64,000 nucleotides of DNA from assembly GCA_022539475.1 (NCBI GenBank), contig VCMS01000202.1:1-64000 (forward strand), given 5' to 3'. The notes under the pieces were generated by a model. It searched no databases. It saw only the letters and a list, made by a program, of their open reading frames with translations, and was not told the origin of the DNA. This document shows positions 29,434-40,918 of this stretch, piece by piece; within the stretch, counting starts at the first letter, position 1, and the number at the start of each line of letters is the position of its first letter. Source of the stretch: Gracilaria domingensis (Eukaryota > Rhodophyta > Florideophyceae > Gracilariales > Gracilariaceae). A program made the translations under genes and the position numbers.

Positions 29434-29841
29434 TTGGAATCATCCCTGAGCTCAGCCCTAGACGACTTGCTGTCAGCTGAGTATGTATCCCAAACGAATA
29501 TTTGCACAGGAGAACACGTGGATGAACTCGACCTCACTGCCGCAGAGAAAACCCTTGCACCTCTTTCGCCGACTAACGCTCCTCCCCACAACTATTACCA
29601 GCGCTCTGCAAGGAGCACGAGCCATTCTGTGCCTTCCTGTTCCCAACTGAATATTCCTCGCGTGGAGGACCTGGTTGAGGTATACTGGCCGAAAGACGAA
29701 ACGTACTACCCTGACAATGTCACTCGGTTCACCGTTCGCACTGGGAAGCATACTATTCGATACGATGATGTTGGCAAAGATGTTCGGGACCTAACCCAAG
29801 AGGATTGGAGACTCCAGAGTCACGTGTTTGATGCATACTGA
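29434..29841 (+). pseudogene. Copia polyprotein linker with SH3/tudor-like segment
   Basis: A 135-residue frame. After a Ser/Pro-rich stretch it reads VEDLVEVYWPKDETYYPDNV...GKHTIRYDDVGKDVRDL...WR, a beta-rich motif I associate with the region between integrase and RT in this kind of Copia element. It ends with TGA at 29841, after which coding continues in another frame. A binding role is possible but unproven. Confidence 0.45.
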
Positions 29842-30060
29842 AACCCTGAGGGTACATCATAGAACTCGGCTCAACCACCCAACACAACCGAGAACGCGAA
29901 CGAAGAATCAGATCAGTTAAACAATAATCTTCCAGCTCACGAGGTAGAGCTGTCACCCGGATTGGAACTTCAAGCAGCCGGAAAGACAATTCTGCAAGCA
30001 TACTTTGACACTTTTGGTTGCAAGGAGTTCATGCTTCGATGAATTCATGAGAGTCATAGG

Positions 30061-30720
30061 TTACCTTTTTTTGTTACACAAAACGCTTACAACAAGGACG
30101 AAGCCGCTTTTCGAAGAACAGTGAGAGAAATTCGGATCCAAGACGTCCCAGAAGGCGCCAACGTGATCCACAGCCACGTGTTTTATCGGATCAAGAAGTA
30201 CGACGACGACTCCTAAGTGTTGAAAGCCCGAATTGCTCCGCATAGTAACGAAGACCACGAAGAGGCTAACCTCAAAACCGATTCAACGACCTGTCCGCCA
30301 ACTGGTATCGGACTTTTGTTATCAATTTACTTGATAAATAACTGGTACCTGGCTAAGATCGATTTTAAACGCGCTCTTCTTTAGACGGGGGAAGCCAGCA
30401 GAGAAGTCTACATGATCCCCTGTCGCGAGTGTTTGACGCGTAGAAAGACGCACTGGCTGCTTCTCGCCGCAGACTACGGACTAAAAAACGCGAGAGCGAA
30501 ATGGCACAAGCTTAGCGACTCGCTTTTGGTATCGTTAGGATTCACTCAACTCTCTTATGTCCCCAAACTGTTTTAGCGTACCACTTTTGAAGGTGTTCTC
30601 GGGATGATTGCCGTCAAGATCGTTGATGATGTTCTATTTTGGGGACCTCGCTTCGTAGTAGAAGCTACTATCAAGGACATTGAGAAGCCGTATAATCTGG
30701 GTACCATCATGTTCGTAAAC
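30061..30720 (+). pseudogene. Copia reverse transcriptase (5' part)
   Basis: Plus-strand codons with several stops give AFRRTVREIRIQDV, a RIKKYDDD region, LAKIDFKRALL-x-TGEA (the DVKGAFLQ-like catalytic block A, Gln replaced by TAG), LLLAADYGLKNA (compare LYGLKQA), and AVKIVDDVLFWG (VDD catalytic motif). The MITE at 30721 cuts the frame. Confidence 0.6.
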
Positions 30721-31172
30721 CCAGAGAGGTGAATTGATGTCCGGATGATATCTCCAAGATAACCCATACTAGAATTTCGAAACCTGAAGATGTCCATTTG
30801 ATCTCCTCAAGATGTCCATATGATGCAGGTAAATGATGCTCAGATGATGCATGAAGTATACCTAAATGATAACCGCCTGATACGCAAATGATGTCCGAAG
30901 AGATGCCCATTGGATTTTGAGATGTCCAAATGATGCACCGTGGATTTCCGGACATCCATGGAACATATCTTCGTGCATCATATGAATATGTTTGGAATAG
31001 TTTTTGTAGATCCAAATGACATGTAGAGGGCCTCAATTAGGCGCATCCAACGGGGTACCACGGCATATCATTGGGATATCCTGGATGCGCAGAAGATATA
31101 CGACTGATATCCTGTAGATGTCCCAAACTTTCATCCGATGAACATCCATTGCGCATCACTTTATCTCACAGG
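30721..31172 (+). mobile_element. MITE family 1, copy 3
   Basis: Same orientation and nearly the same length as the copy at 24190, ending in ...CTCACAGG. By eye about 85-90% identical, including GGCGCATCCAACGGGGTACC. Flanks show no clear 5-bp duplication. Inserted in Copia reverse transcriptase. Confidence 0.8.
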
Positions 31173-31309
31173 GACCTTAATCTTTACAGTTTTATAGTCT
31201 CGCCCTAATTCAGCACGAGAATTCTGAGATCGAGCTGCACGGGACGATAAGGTACACTCATTCGAGCCGTACCCTAGCAAAACCCGTTGTCATTGAATCA
31301 TCATCAGGC

Positions 31310-31508
31310 GGTAAATGAAATTGATGCCTTTCAATAAAATGTAAGGGCACTTTCGAGGAATTTAATTTTTTCAAAAAATCAAACTCATGGAAATGTCAGT
31401 GAAACAAAAAAACTTACTTATTTTTCAAGGACGTTGGTCATATTACTTTACTACATCAGTCATCTTGTCTGCAAGTCTACTGAAAACGGTTTTAGTTTTC
31501 CCTTAACC
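31310..31508 (-). mobile_element. MITE family 2, copy 2
   Basis: A 199-bp inverse copy of the unit at 22077, bounded by GGTAAATGAAA and TTTTCCCTTAACC. It contains poly-A/poly-T runs and no ORF. Inserted in the Copia element 140 bp after MITE-1 copy 3. Confidence 0.75.
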
Positions 31509-31529
31509 AGTTTTGCCTGGGGTATCCAA

Positions 31530-32590
31530 TTACTGGCAACCTCCGCAAGCAGTTTGAAGAAGTGCTCAATGCCGTCGAGTCATCCTCTTTTCGTTCTTTG
31601 AACAACTCTTTGTGTTGGTTCGGCATTACTGTATCCCCACTATATGCTACTGCCGCAATCTTATTGCATCAGAAAGGCCTGGAAGTCAGAATCAAAGACC
31701 TGGTTCTGCCGATTAACGCCCTTCGAAACTTGAAGTAAAACGGAACTTGCACTCGATAATTACGGATTGAAGAAGGGATTACTGATATTTCTGTACTTGT
31801 GTTTGCTAACGCGAGTCGGACTATATACCATGGTCAGCTTCGCTACTTAACTGGTGTTCTTTTTGGCGATGTCGAGCGCGATTCAGTCTTACACCCTCTG
31901 TCTTGGACATCCCACGAGTCCAGAAGGCCCGTGAAGTTTATAGGAGCAGACGAAGTTCTGGCTGCTGGAGAAGCTATCAACGAAGGGAAGCTCCTGAAGA
32001 ATGCATTATGCAAGCTTTTGAAGAAAACATCTCTTTGTGGGTAGCCGTGGACTCTAAGTAGTTTTACCAAGCCCTGTCTACATGCCGCAATGTTTCCGAT
32101 AGTTCTATCCGCGGGGATGTTAATGTGATTAGATACGAGTTCGAGAGGCATAATGCCAACTAGATGATGTGGCTTCCTGAAAAATGAAACCTCGCCGATC
32201 CTTTGACCAAGCCCGACAGCCCCTTGGCAAAATCGTTGGAGTTACTCCTGTACTCTAACCACCTCCCATACAGTCCCGAACCTTCTGAATCTCGATCGTC
32301 TAATCGTTCTACTGGTCAAGCAAAACTTTCTCTATCTTGCTCTCTGAAACTTCATCTGGTTCTAGCTATTAATTTTGAATCTCTCCTGATGCTATTCCGT
32401 AGTTCCCTGAGGACAGTCCTTTCTATTTCTCCTCAAGTTTTTTCTCGTGTTTTTCTTGCCTTTTCTTTCATCCTCGTTTTGCTTTCTGTTGTCTTAGGTT
32501 GTTTGACTTGTTCTGCTCTGCTACTTCTTGGTTTGGTTCTCGGTCTCCGCATAGTCCGAATGTTCGCCTGTTACAAAGGGAAAAGTGTAT
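31530..32590 (+). pseudogene. Copia RNase H and 3' tail
   Basis: Frames around 31780-32250 read FANASRTIYHGQLRYLTG (first catalytic-Asp region of RNase H, here Asn-Ala-Ser), LSWTSHESRRPVKFIGADE, then DSSIRGDVNVIRYEFE and NLADPLTKPDSPLAKS (the usual end of Copia pol). Stops occur at several conserved codons. The frame continues into a hydrophobic Leu/Ser-rich tail to 32590, which may be coding or LTR. Confidence 0.5.
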
Positions 32591-32884
32591 GAAAGAGGCG
32601 CTTTTTTTTATATCTACTGTTCTGTGCTATTGAAACTACTGTGCCTTTTCGATATCGATTACTAAGCTATTGATAACGTTTTACTTAGTGTTTGTTTGTA
32701 CGCTGCGAACGAGCGCTTACTTTGGACGACTTTTGGCTCGTGACTTCCCTATAAGAAGCTAGCGTAGATCCCCGGTTCTCTCTGACAGAGCAAAAGGCAA
32801 GAGCTCGACGATTTGATTGTAAACCTTTGATACCGTTCCTGTCTTGCTTGTTTTTCTTGTCACGCACTATCCTTTATACTTGAA

Positions 32885-33732
32885 GAGAAAGGCAAAACGG
32901 TTGGCAACGGCAGAACAAAGGAGATCGTCAACATCAAAACCAGATCATGCGGATGTGTACTTAGAGCTGAAACTGTAAAGGATTCCAGCGTCTTTTCTAA
33001 AGCAAACAACACCGACAATGTGTACGACGAAATGAAATAAGGGTTGCCTATGCAGCTGGCGAATTAATCTCTCAATATTTCCGTCGACCTCTTCTTGTTG
33101 ATCTAGACAGAAGATGGATGCTCATGGAAGACAATGGAAATCCAATTAATATTCAGCAATGTACCATGAGTAAGGATCCTGATATGATAAATGACATTAT
33201 AGGACAGTAGAGAAGCATGCAAAAAGTGTCTATTGACGTAATTAGTGTGCTAAAAGAAGTTGTTCCTGTGCTGGATGGACCGTGGGCCATGAGCAAGCTG
33301 AAAAGGATCTGGAAGGACGCAAATTGGTACGAAGCGCAGCTCAGTGAGATAAAGCGAAATGAAATGAAAAATTACGACCCCCCCGAGGATTATATTGAGC
33401 GGTTCATGTCGTATGCGAATGGCGTTCTGAACAAGCTATCTAAAATCAACCTCCTGTTGACGTACGTAAATGGCGATCTTAGCCCAGTGAACTAGATGAG
33501 AAATTTGAGTGGCAGCTATACGTTTCTTTACTTTGAAGGAGGCTGCATTAGCTTCCCTGTCATGGATGTAATGAAATTTTTACTTGTCTGTCGTGAATAC
33601 CGCCATGCTTCTTTCAATGATTTTCTTCGGTATACGAAGCAATGGAGTGAGTACGAAAGAGTTAAAAGTTGGATGGATGTTTTCGAATTCATGTCTGCGT
33701 TTAGGAGTTTATTGAGAGTTTGCGAAAGTTAA
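32885..33732 (+). pseudogene. hypothetical frame upstream of the hAT pseudogene
   Basis: One frame, broken by TAG codons near 33208 and 33493, reads FRRPLLVDLDRRWMLMEDNG, then KVSIDVISVLKEVVPVLDGP with heavily charged helices to 33495, then FPVMDVMKFLLVCREY to 33732. Not recognised. It could be the N-terminal part of the hAT transposase (its zinc-finger region is not evident) or an unrelated remnant. Confidence 0.3.
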
Positions 33733-33986
33733 GAGCCTTGGCTGATGGCGGAGGAGTTGGGCGCCCTTGTCCCGGACTGTTTCGATTAGAGATAGATAAG
33801 AGTGGAAGAAGAGAAGGGTGAAATGCAACCAACCAGCGTATGGCGAAAAAACGGAACTAGCTTGCGTTTAACATCTTTGAAGCACAAGTTCTTACTTCCA
33901 AGCAGCAGAAAGGCGCAACGCACACACTACAAACTACGTAGACACACCCATCACTTCGAAATGCATTTTCGAAGATATTCGTACCC

Positions 33987-35402
33987 TTGGTAGCTCCCCT
34001 GGCGCACATTTCTCATGCTCGGTGGGTGAAGCAGATACTTTCTTTGGCTTCCACCGTTGTCGTGGATCTTCGAAACCACTCTAAGCTATACCATCGATTC
34101 AAGGAGCTGAAGACGAGTTTCATTCGACAGCATGTCACTACCCAATCCCCTTCTGCTCGCGATAGGTACGGAAGAGTTCGGCTACCTCCGAAGGCCATTC
34201 TGCCTTGTACAATGGCTGCGACTCGATTTGCGTCTTCGGAGAGCATGGCAGCTTCGTTTTTGAGGAGCAAGGCACTTCTTATCAGTTTAATTGAGTGTCC
34301 TGACTTTTCCTCCCACCTCTATGGAGACAGAAACCGAGTAAAAAGAGAGTTGTTCAAAGCAACAGTTCGCGATGAATCATTGTACGAGAAAATCTTAGAT
34401 ATTTACCACATTCTGCGATTGATTCGATAGTACTTGCGCATCTTTGACGATGAATCGTCTTTGCTCTTAGAAGTCTATCCTGCTACTGTACAGCTTCTTT
34501 CAAAGTTGAAAGATTCACCGTTGACGCCGTTCTATACTGCAGAGAGAAGTGCCGAAGTTATCAAGGTTTTTGAGGAACGACTGGACGGGGTTGGAAAGAA
34601 AGTAGCGCTGGTCACGCCATAACATCGCGTGGCTTATATCTTGGATGTGAGAAGTCTCAGAGAGAACAACACCGAGTTTAGACCCCACCTAATTAACCAC
34701 GTTATGTCTTTCGTTCGCTCGGACTGCTTTCCGGCGAGCGAGAAGTTTGCAAGCGATGGTGGGGAAGATAAGGCCGTAGAGCGCTTATGTCAAGAATTCG
34801 TTGATGTTCGGTCAGGCTGGCGTTCGGACATGCAGAATCCGGTACGGAGACATTCTTTAAGGATGTACAACAAATCTCCAGTCAACTACTGGATCGAATA
34901 CGACAAGGTCTCGCTGCTCCTCGAGTTTGCACTGCGAGTTCTTTGTTCGAGCCCATCTTCATCCAGTGTTGAGCGAAGTTTCAGTCTTCAAGCGACCATA
35001 CGCACCTCTACGAGACACCGTCTGCATCAAGATAAGGTCTCTAAGCTCATATTCTGTGCTTTTAATGAGTCGCTCTTGCGATCTAGAGAGAGAACGGTGC
35101 GAAAGATCGGTTCCGCCGAATACGCAGCATTACGATTTGGCACGGTTTCTCAGGCCATTCAATGGGAAGTTCCTACAGATGCGAGAGCAGGAATGCGCAC
35201 CGTACAGCTGTATTCTGTATTTCTCGAAGACGACAGCATTAGTTGTAACCTCCCAGAAAGCCAGGAAGACGAGATGGAGTTAGAAGATCTGGGAGTTATG
35301 CGACTAGACTTAGCACCTACTACTGAAGCTGTATGTATGTTCTCGGAGAGCTTTGAAGCTACAAACTTTGAAAATGTCACAGCTGCGAACTCACCGAACT
35401 GA
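33987..35402 (+). pseudogene. hAT-family transposase, two in-frame stops
   Basis: Three consecutive stretches in a single frame (33987-34430, 34434-34622, 34629-35402) separated by TAG and TAA. The order of motifs fits a hAT transposase C-terminal half: a helical region, AYILDVRSL (compare the AxxLDPR block), then NYWIEYDKVSLLLEFALRVL and SSSSVERSFS...RTSTRHRLHQDKVSKLI, the hAT dimerisation domain with its S..ER.FS signature. The N-terminal BED finger is not seen. hAT enzymes move DNA with 8-bp target duplications; no TIRs or duplications were located. Dead copy. Confidence 0.7.
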
Positions 35403-35612
35403 AGTAGGAACCAACTTTACTTTGTGTAGCTCCCTCATATTTAAGCCTTGCGATCACGTTGTTTCCTTCACAAATCTTGCGCATCTACTTTAAAAAGGAT
35501 TTGAGTCATATCCACTACTATTGTTCTCTCTCTTTTCTTTCAACCGCCTAGTTACCTAGTTTGTAGTCGAGATTATCTGAGCCACCACATCATGCGTGAA
35601 CATATGTTCACG

Positions 35613-37966
35613 TATGAGTGCTTTGCATTTCTGAAGTTGTATCTCTGACCTGTGGAAATTAACCAGAGTATATACTCTGTATATTATGTTCAAGTACTTC
35701 ATGATCAGTGTTAGTAATGTTACTGCTACCACCTGAAATACAAGGCCCTCAAGTGAGCTACGCTCCGCAAGCAGACCTTGGCCAAGTACGCCAAGATGAT
35801 TGCCGTTATGATCTGAGGCACCTTCATGTCCGGAAAGCGCTACGGAGCTGTCGAGTACGGCGTCACCGTCTTCGTTGCCCTGGGTTGTACCGTCTTCCTT
35901 TTGTCTGGAAACATCAAGACCAAGAAGGCCTCCGACGAGGACTCCTACTAAAGCCTTTTGCCCATGTTCGGCTACCTGGCCTTTGATGGCTTTACTTCCA
36001 CTTTCTAGAAAAAGCTCTTTTGGGGCTATCAGATGACTATCTACACTCAAATACGTTTCGTCTACATGTGCTCGGGGCTCATGAGCATTTGCTTCCTTGT
36101 TGGATCTGGTAAGCTTGTAGAATCCATCTCCTTCCTACTCAAGTACCCCACAGTAATGGGTGACATGGCTGTGCTTTCCTTTTCGGCAGTATCCGGTCAG
36201 TTTGAATTCACATATATTATCAAGGAATTCGGCGCACTCTTGTATGCCACCATCATGACCATCCGCCGGTTCTTGTCGGTGTTTGTGTCCAATCTCCTCT
36301 TCCGCCATGGTATGACCTGCATGCAGTGGCTCGGGGCCGCTACAGTTTTCGGTGCTCTCTTCTACAAGACCTACGCGAAGGCCAACAAGCCAAAGACCGG
36401 AAATGAAGCCGATGCTCCAATAGAGGAGAAGGCCGCTATTGTACAGACGCCAGCCAAGTAAATCGTCCGCATAACTCCGTTTTCTCGAGTCATACCATCC
36501 ACATCCTTCGACTGTACTTGTCACGTTTGCATCTTCTTTTCATCGTTGCTCATCATCAATCCGCTTAGTGCCACTCGTTCTGAGATGCTGGTGAACGAGA
36601 AAGAACATACCTGTTCTTCAAACGCGATAATACTGAGGATTGAGATCGGCTTCATATTCATGGCGGCCACCGAGCATTATATATCGTACTCCGTATGCAT
36701 CTGTAATAGATCTATCAACCGCGGTCAATCGAAAGATACTCCAAAAACTGGACGATGGCGGAACATTCCCTTGCGAAACGCTCGCTTGTTACTGTTTTAG
36801 TTCGTAAAACACCTCTCTCTCTCTTTCTCTCTTTCGGTAGCTGTAGCTAGCCTCCGTCTTTTGACTCTAAACAGTGTGGGAAAAACAAGCATTGAGCGCA
36901 CACGGTATTCAATAGATTTCCAAGCGTTCGCCAAATGATTGCCTGGGAGAAAGAAGAAGAACGGGACCTAGGCTATGTTCAGACTTTTTCATATGCAGCG
37001 CCTCGATTGAAAATTACCGACACGTTAGGAAGCCTTCTAATACAAGAGGTAACCTTAAACCGCCCCGCCACAATGTAGATCCGATCTCAACCGCTGGCTT
37101 CCAAACTATTGAGATGGACTGCTTCCCCTCGTCCTTAAGAAAAAGCCCTCGGGGTTCTAGCGATCATACACCTGAGCAAAATGTAAGAGAACTACTCCCG
37201 AGTGAATTCTCTCATGAGCAAGAGAACGTCGCAATGGAGTAGACCAACGATTTCGACAGGCATTTAGTCCGCTCGGCGAATTTTACATCACAACCCTTTG
37301 CATCCTGAGGCAGGTTCAGGGAACCTCCTTTGACTAAACAACGACGTAGAGACGGAGAGGTAGACCTTAACGCAGATTTCATGTGGTATTGCGAATGGAG
37401 GTTCGTGGTGCTATCGATGATGCGCTCGACCAGAGTACTTATCTGTAACCAGACATGCATGTGGGATGGAAATGAGTGTGTGGACAAGTAGAAGATTCCT
37501 TAACGTCGACTGGTTCCGAAATCTGCTTTGCTTCATAAAGACTTCATACTTCCGGGAGCCATCGCGGGGCCGGCAGGTAATTCGTCGCGCAGTTCGGACT
37601 TCGTGAAGCAAAACCTGCCATAGCTACTCGTTCGCGGCATAACTCGTTCGTGTCTGCACCGGTAGGTTCTCTCCTGTTCCGTGTTCGTTCTGTTTGAAGC
37701 GGAGCGCCCGCTATCACAACGAGGCATTGTGGCGTCCAGGCTGGAAAGCCCATCTCAACTTCTGCAGCAGTTTAAAATTTGGCAGCTTCCACTTGAGATA
37801 TACGATCAGAATTCTGTACCCGGGATGATGTAGCAGTCCGTTTCTCTCTAGTACACCAGATGATCGGTCTGGTTCTTCAGTACACCCCCCCATGTCACGT
37901 AACTTCGGAGTGCTTTTTATTTCTTAAATTGTACCTCTGACCTGTGGAAACTATCTAGAGTGTACA
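35613..37966 (+). repeat. shared ~57-bp leader before two pseudogenes (35613-35669, 37910-37966)
   Basis: The two stretches are about 84% identical by eye and share an uninterrupted CTCTGACCTGTGGAAA core. One lies directly before the transporter pseudogene, the other ~60 bp before the dehydrogenase pseudogene. They are otherwise unrelated genes. Confidence 0.6.
35688..36461 (+). pseudogene. SLC35B-type nucleotide-sugar/PAPS transporter, processed-type pseudogene
   Basis: The conserved C-terminal two thirds of a UAA/SLC35B transporter, an endoplasmic-reticulum or Golgi multi-helix membrane protein that exchanges nucleotide sugars (or PAPS) for nucleotides. Read from about 35688: FKYFMISVSNV, a one- or two-base frame break at 35737, then QTLAKYAKMIAVMI, SGKRYGAVEYGV, MFGYLAFDGFTSTF, the GYQMTIYTQ block, and the hallmark FIYTIIKEFGAL-like stretch (here FEFTYIIKEFGALLYATIMT) followed by QWLGAATVFGALFYK. 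Stops TGA, TGA, TAA and TAG replace conserved codons (one Trp, one Gln) before 36010; 36033-36461 is open. The N-terminal third is absent and no introns are seen, so it is a 5'-truncated retrocopy. Confidence 0.8.
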
Positions 37967-38029
37967 ACATCTCCAACCCGTGAATGCGGAGCATTCAAAG
38001 CGTCACTGAAAGATAGTCGTTTCGCCAAA
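36462..38029. other. no gene seen
   Basis: A CT microsatellite (about 36808-36834) and several short frames on both strands without motifs. The minus-strand frames at 37411-37753 overlap each other in different frames and look random. The shared leader repeat lies at 37910-37966. Confidence 0.4.
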
Positions 38030-38955
38030 TTGCTACCAACCAATGTGCAGTTGCGAGATTATCTCAGCGAAGAGATGCCATCATCATTTCCCCTGAAGCA
38101 ACTGAGAGGGCGTGTGGCTGTGAGTACGGGTGCGAGCAGAGATATTGGACGCGAAATTGCCGTGGCTTTGGCTAAGGCTGGGTGTAAAGTTGTTGTTCCG
38201 GCCAAGAGCGTGAAAGAAAAGCAAAATCTTCCAGGTACCATTTACACCGTTGCAGAAGAAGTTCGTTAATATGGATCTGACGCGCTGCCCTTCGAATGTG
38301 ATGTTCGAAATCCCACAAACTTTCATAGGATGAGACAAAAGGGTTACGAAACGTATGGAAGAATCGACTTTCTGATCTGCAACAGTGGTTTCCTTTGGTG
38401 GAAGGACGTCAAATCCACCCCAATGACAAGATACGATCTTTGCACGAAGTAGACGTTCGCGCAACGATTTGTTGAGTTCACGGGGTGCTTCCGATAATGA
38501 AGAGAGAAAGGTATGGTCGAATTATTGTCATAAGTCCTGCGGTCGATTTGGGATGGGTTCAGGGCAAAGTTGCGCATGGTAATTCTAAGTATGGTATGAC
38601 AATGATAGCCATGGAAGTTGCTGAGGAGGTTGGTGGAACTGGCAGACGCATAACTGCATTGTGGCCAGCTACAATGATAGCGAGTTACGCGACGAAGAAC
38701 TTCAAGATGGCCGCACGAAGTCAATGAAGGGAGGAAACGATAGTTGCAGATTGTGTAGTGAAGATGGTCCAGGAGCCCTCAGAAGTTTTGAATGGAAGAG
38801 CAATCATTGACGAGGATTATCTGCGTAGTCGGGGTGTGACAGACTTCAAGAAATATCGCTGCGTTGAACAAATCGTGAAGATGAATGTCTGGCCGGCCAC
38901 TGATGATAGAATATTACATGAGCCAAGGACGCCAAAGGCATTCTTCCAAGGATAA
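38030..38955 (+). pseudogene. HSDL2-like short-chain dehydrogenase pseudogene
   Basis: Frame 1 (38030-38269) carries GRVAVSTGASRDIGREIA, the NAD(P)-binding TGxxxGIG loop of the SDR family, and KSVKEKQNLPGTIYTVAEEVR, which matches hydroxysteroid dehydrogenase-like 2 proteins. It continues after a TAA as FECDVRN, GRIDFLICNSG (NAG-like) and WWKDVKSTPM, then shifts frame. The second part (38485-38727) has GRIIVISPAVDL and a KVAHGNSKYGMTM region in which the catalytic Tyr of YxxxK is lost to His, then TALWPATMI. After a TGA the third part (38758-38955) gives GRAIIDEDYLRSRGVTDF. Length and order match the SDR domain without the C-terminal SCP2 domain. Intronless and multiply mutated: a dead retrocopy. 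Confidence 0.8.
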
Positions 38956-39156
38956 GTGCTTCCCTCAAGTGTATTACATAAAACCTTGTTACGAATGTCT
39001 CTCAAACCAAACGCATCTGAGACGAACAACCGCTAAAGATCTGGGAACGTTCCCGCCATCCCCATAACAGGAATTTGTTTGCATCGTGTTCGTGTTGCAG
39101 ACAGACTCGCTCTTCTTCTCGTTTGCTGCAGTTATGTCGCCCTTCCCAACTATCTA

Positions 39157-39900
39157 TCAGATCCTTTTTGACGTGTATGCGTCGGCTTCTAGCGAATACG
39201 CAACCACCCTACGCAGCTTCCCGACTTCGAATCCCAGTTTCGTATCATGCTCCAAAACCCTTTCCATGGATTCATAACTGCGTCCTATCGCCTCCACAGT
39301 CTGCACTAAAGTGGATGAAAGCTCCAAACGCAACATGTGCTCACAAAAAGACTTCCAGATATCTTCCTGCTTCAGAGGAACAGGGCCGCTGTCGGTGTCA
39401 TTCAGTTTAACACCAAGCACCTTTGCGGCACAAACTGCTGCTCCGTAACAGTCAACATTGAATTCCTACCCAGTAGATGAATTTGGGCGATATTGCGGAT
39501 CAAATAAGGAGTGATTGCAGGTAGATGTGTATCGCATCACATCATCAACACCTTTACTTCCAACGAGTTTGTGCAGAACATCGATAGAAGCGTTGAAATC
39601 GACAAGCAAAACTCAACATGCTGACCAAACGTTTTCTTAAGAGGCGTTGTAGGAGTCGCCTACCAATTCCACAGCTGTGTTCCTGCGAAATAGAACGTTA
39701 TCTAGCGTGATATCAGAGTGAACGATATCGATTTCATGCAACATGCATAAAGTTTTCAACAATTCTACAGACAAGAACATAGCCAATGATTCGGGCAGCA
39801 CGTTCCTGGGCATCATCTGCAGTACCCCTCTGAATGGGATAATTCGGGACAGGGGTTTATTTGGGAGACTCTCCCGCCATTTCAGTCCCAACCGAAACAC
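39157..39900 (-). pseudogene. protein kinase C-lobe fragment
   Basis: Minus frame 39900-39637 reads LLKTLCMLHEIDIVHSDITLDNVLF, the kinase catalytic loop (HxDxxxxN with Asp and Asn in place). After a frame shift near 39620 comes LLVDFNAS (the DFG-type Mg-binding site, Gly replaced by Asn), an activation-segment-like stretch with FDPQYRPNSS, a TAG, then VDCYGAAVCAAKVLGVKL and a helical C-lobe to 39157. The N-lobe may lie in 40066-39857. Too broken to work; no subfamily assigned. Confidence 0.55.
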
Positions 39901-40073
39901 CTCCTTTCCTATCGAACTCTATGCCACGACTACCCCAGAGGTACCTCCAGTTCACACGTATATAGATTGGCACTCTTTTGGCGGCTGCTGTAGTACATCT
40001 AAAGCGTAGACCACCAATCCGTTGACAATATTCCCATCCCTCCCAATAAAAATACACTTGCACCACGCTTCTT

Positions 40074-40918
40074 GTGATGCCTTTTTACATGCGAAACCAG
40101 GCCGTTAACCATAAAAAGCGGATTGAGAAGCACTCTCAAGAGGCCGTTAATCGTACTGCTGCTATGCAGCTCTTACGAGAGGGGCGTGGCATAAGAGCGG
40201 TGTCGCGTATGACTGCCGTAAGCCGAACGACAGTTGGGCGAATTCAAAAGGCCATCAAAACGAATTGTGCAAAGCTGAACGATATTGTAAGTGCAGCAGT
40301 CGGACCGGGTCGCCCATTGACAATCACCAACGAGGAGCAGTCAATGATCCAATGAAAAGCTCATCGTCGCTGCTGAACGCGGCTTCGCGGTAGATTACTT
40401 TACTTTCAAGCATCTACTAAGTAGGATTGCAGCTGACGGCCGCAAGGGTTATCGCAAAGGGTTGCCAAGCGACGATGCTATTCGAACTTACAGAGCATTA
40501 AACCGCGATATTGGCTACAAACATGCAGCGAAAGGTTGAAAAGCAAAAGCAAAAATGCAAAAATCGTGAAACTGCTCGTCTTGCTGCTGAGATTTCTTCC
40601 GATTAGAAGAAGCGTTGGCGTGCCGAAGAGCACCAAAGGAGGGAAATAGAGCGTAAGAAGAGGCGCCTAGATGTTGCCCGTCGTAAATTGGAGAGACAGA
40701 GTGCAGCTCAAAGAAAGCGGAGGGAGGCAGAGACACGCAAGTATGCGCAGGAGCTGGGTAGAAAAGTTGTGCTAACTGCTCGAGAGGTAAGCTGCAAGGA
40801 CAGAAGAACTTCTGTGAGAGGTGGTAAGTTTGCCATAAGGTCTTGCCAGTTTTCGGCCTTTCTCATTGTTGGCGTAGTAGACTTGGCGGCCGAAACAGGG
40901 CTCGGGGAAGGTGAGTGA
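40074..40918 (+). pseudogene. pogo/Fot-like transposase remnant, DDE core deleted
   Basis: The first frame (40074-40355) has two helix-turn-helix-like stretches (AMQLLREGRGIRAVSRMTAVSRTTVGRI), the usual N-terminus of Tc1/pogo-type transposases, ending GPGRPLTITNEEQSM. After a TGA and a shift it continues LIVAAERGFAVDYFTFKHLL (40353-40538). The next part (40600-40800) is a highly basic coiled coil (ERKKRRLDVARRKLERQS). Nothing between carries DDE-D motifs, so the catalytic core has been lost. Subfamily uncertain. Confidence 0.45.

Larger units (their letters stand above)
26768..32590 (+). mobile_element. Ty1/copia retrotransposon remnant
   Basis: The domain order Gag, zinc knuckle, integrase, SH3/tudor-like linker, reverse transcriptase, RNase H is the Copia order. 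Sequence flavour (LNELVCIDQLFLHEYCVFHCMD in integrase, VEVYWP..ETYYP..V in the linker, and an SIRGDVNVIRYEFE-type RNase H end) reminds me of GalEa/PyRE-type Copia elements of aquatic species; that is recall, not a search. Many stops and shifts occur, two MITE-1 copies and one MITE-2 copy are inserted, and part of RT is lost. No LTR pair was found. Confidence 0.7.
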
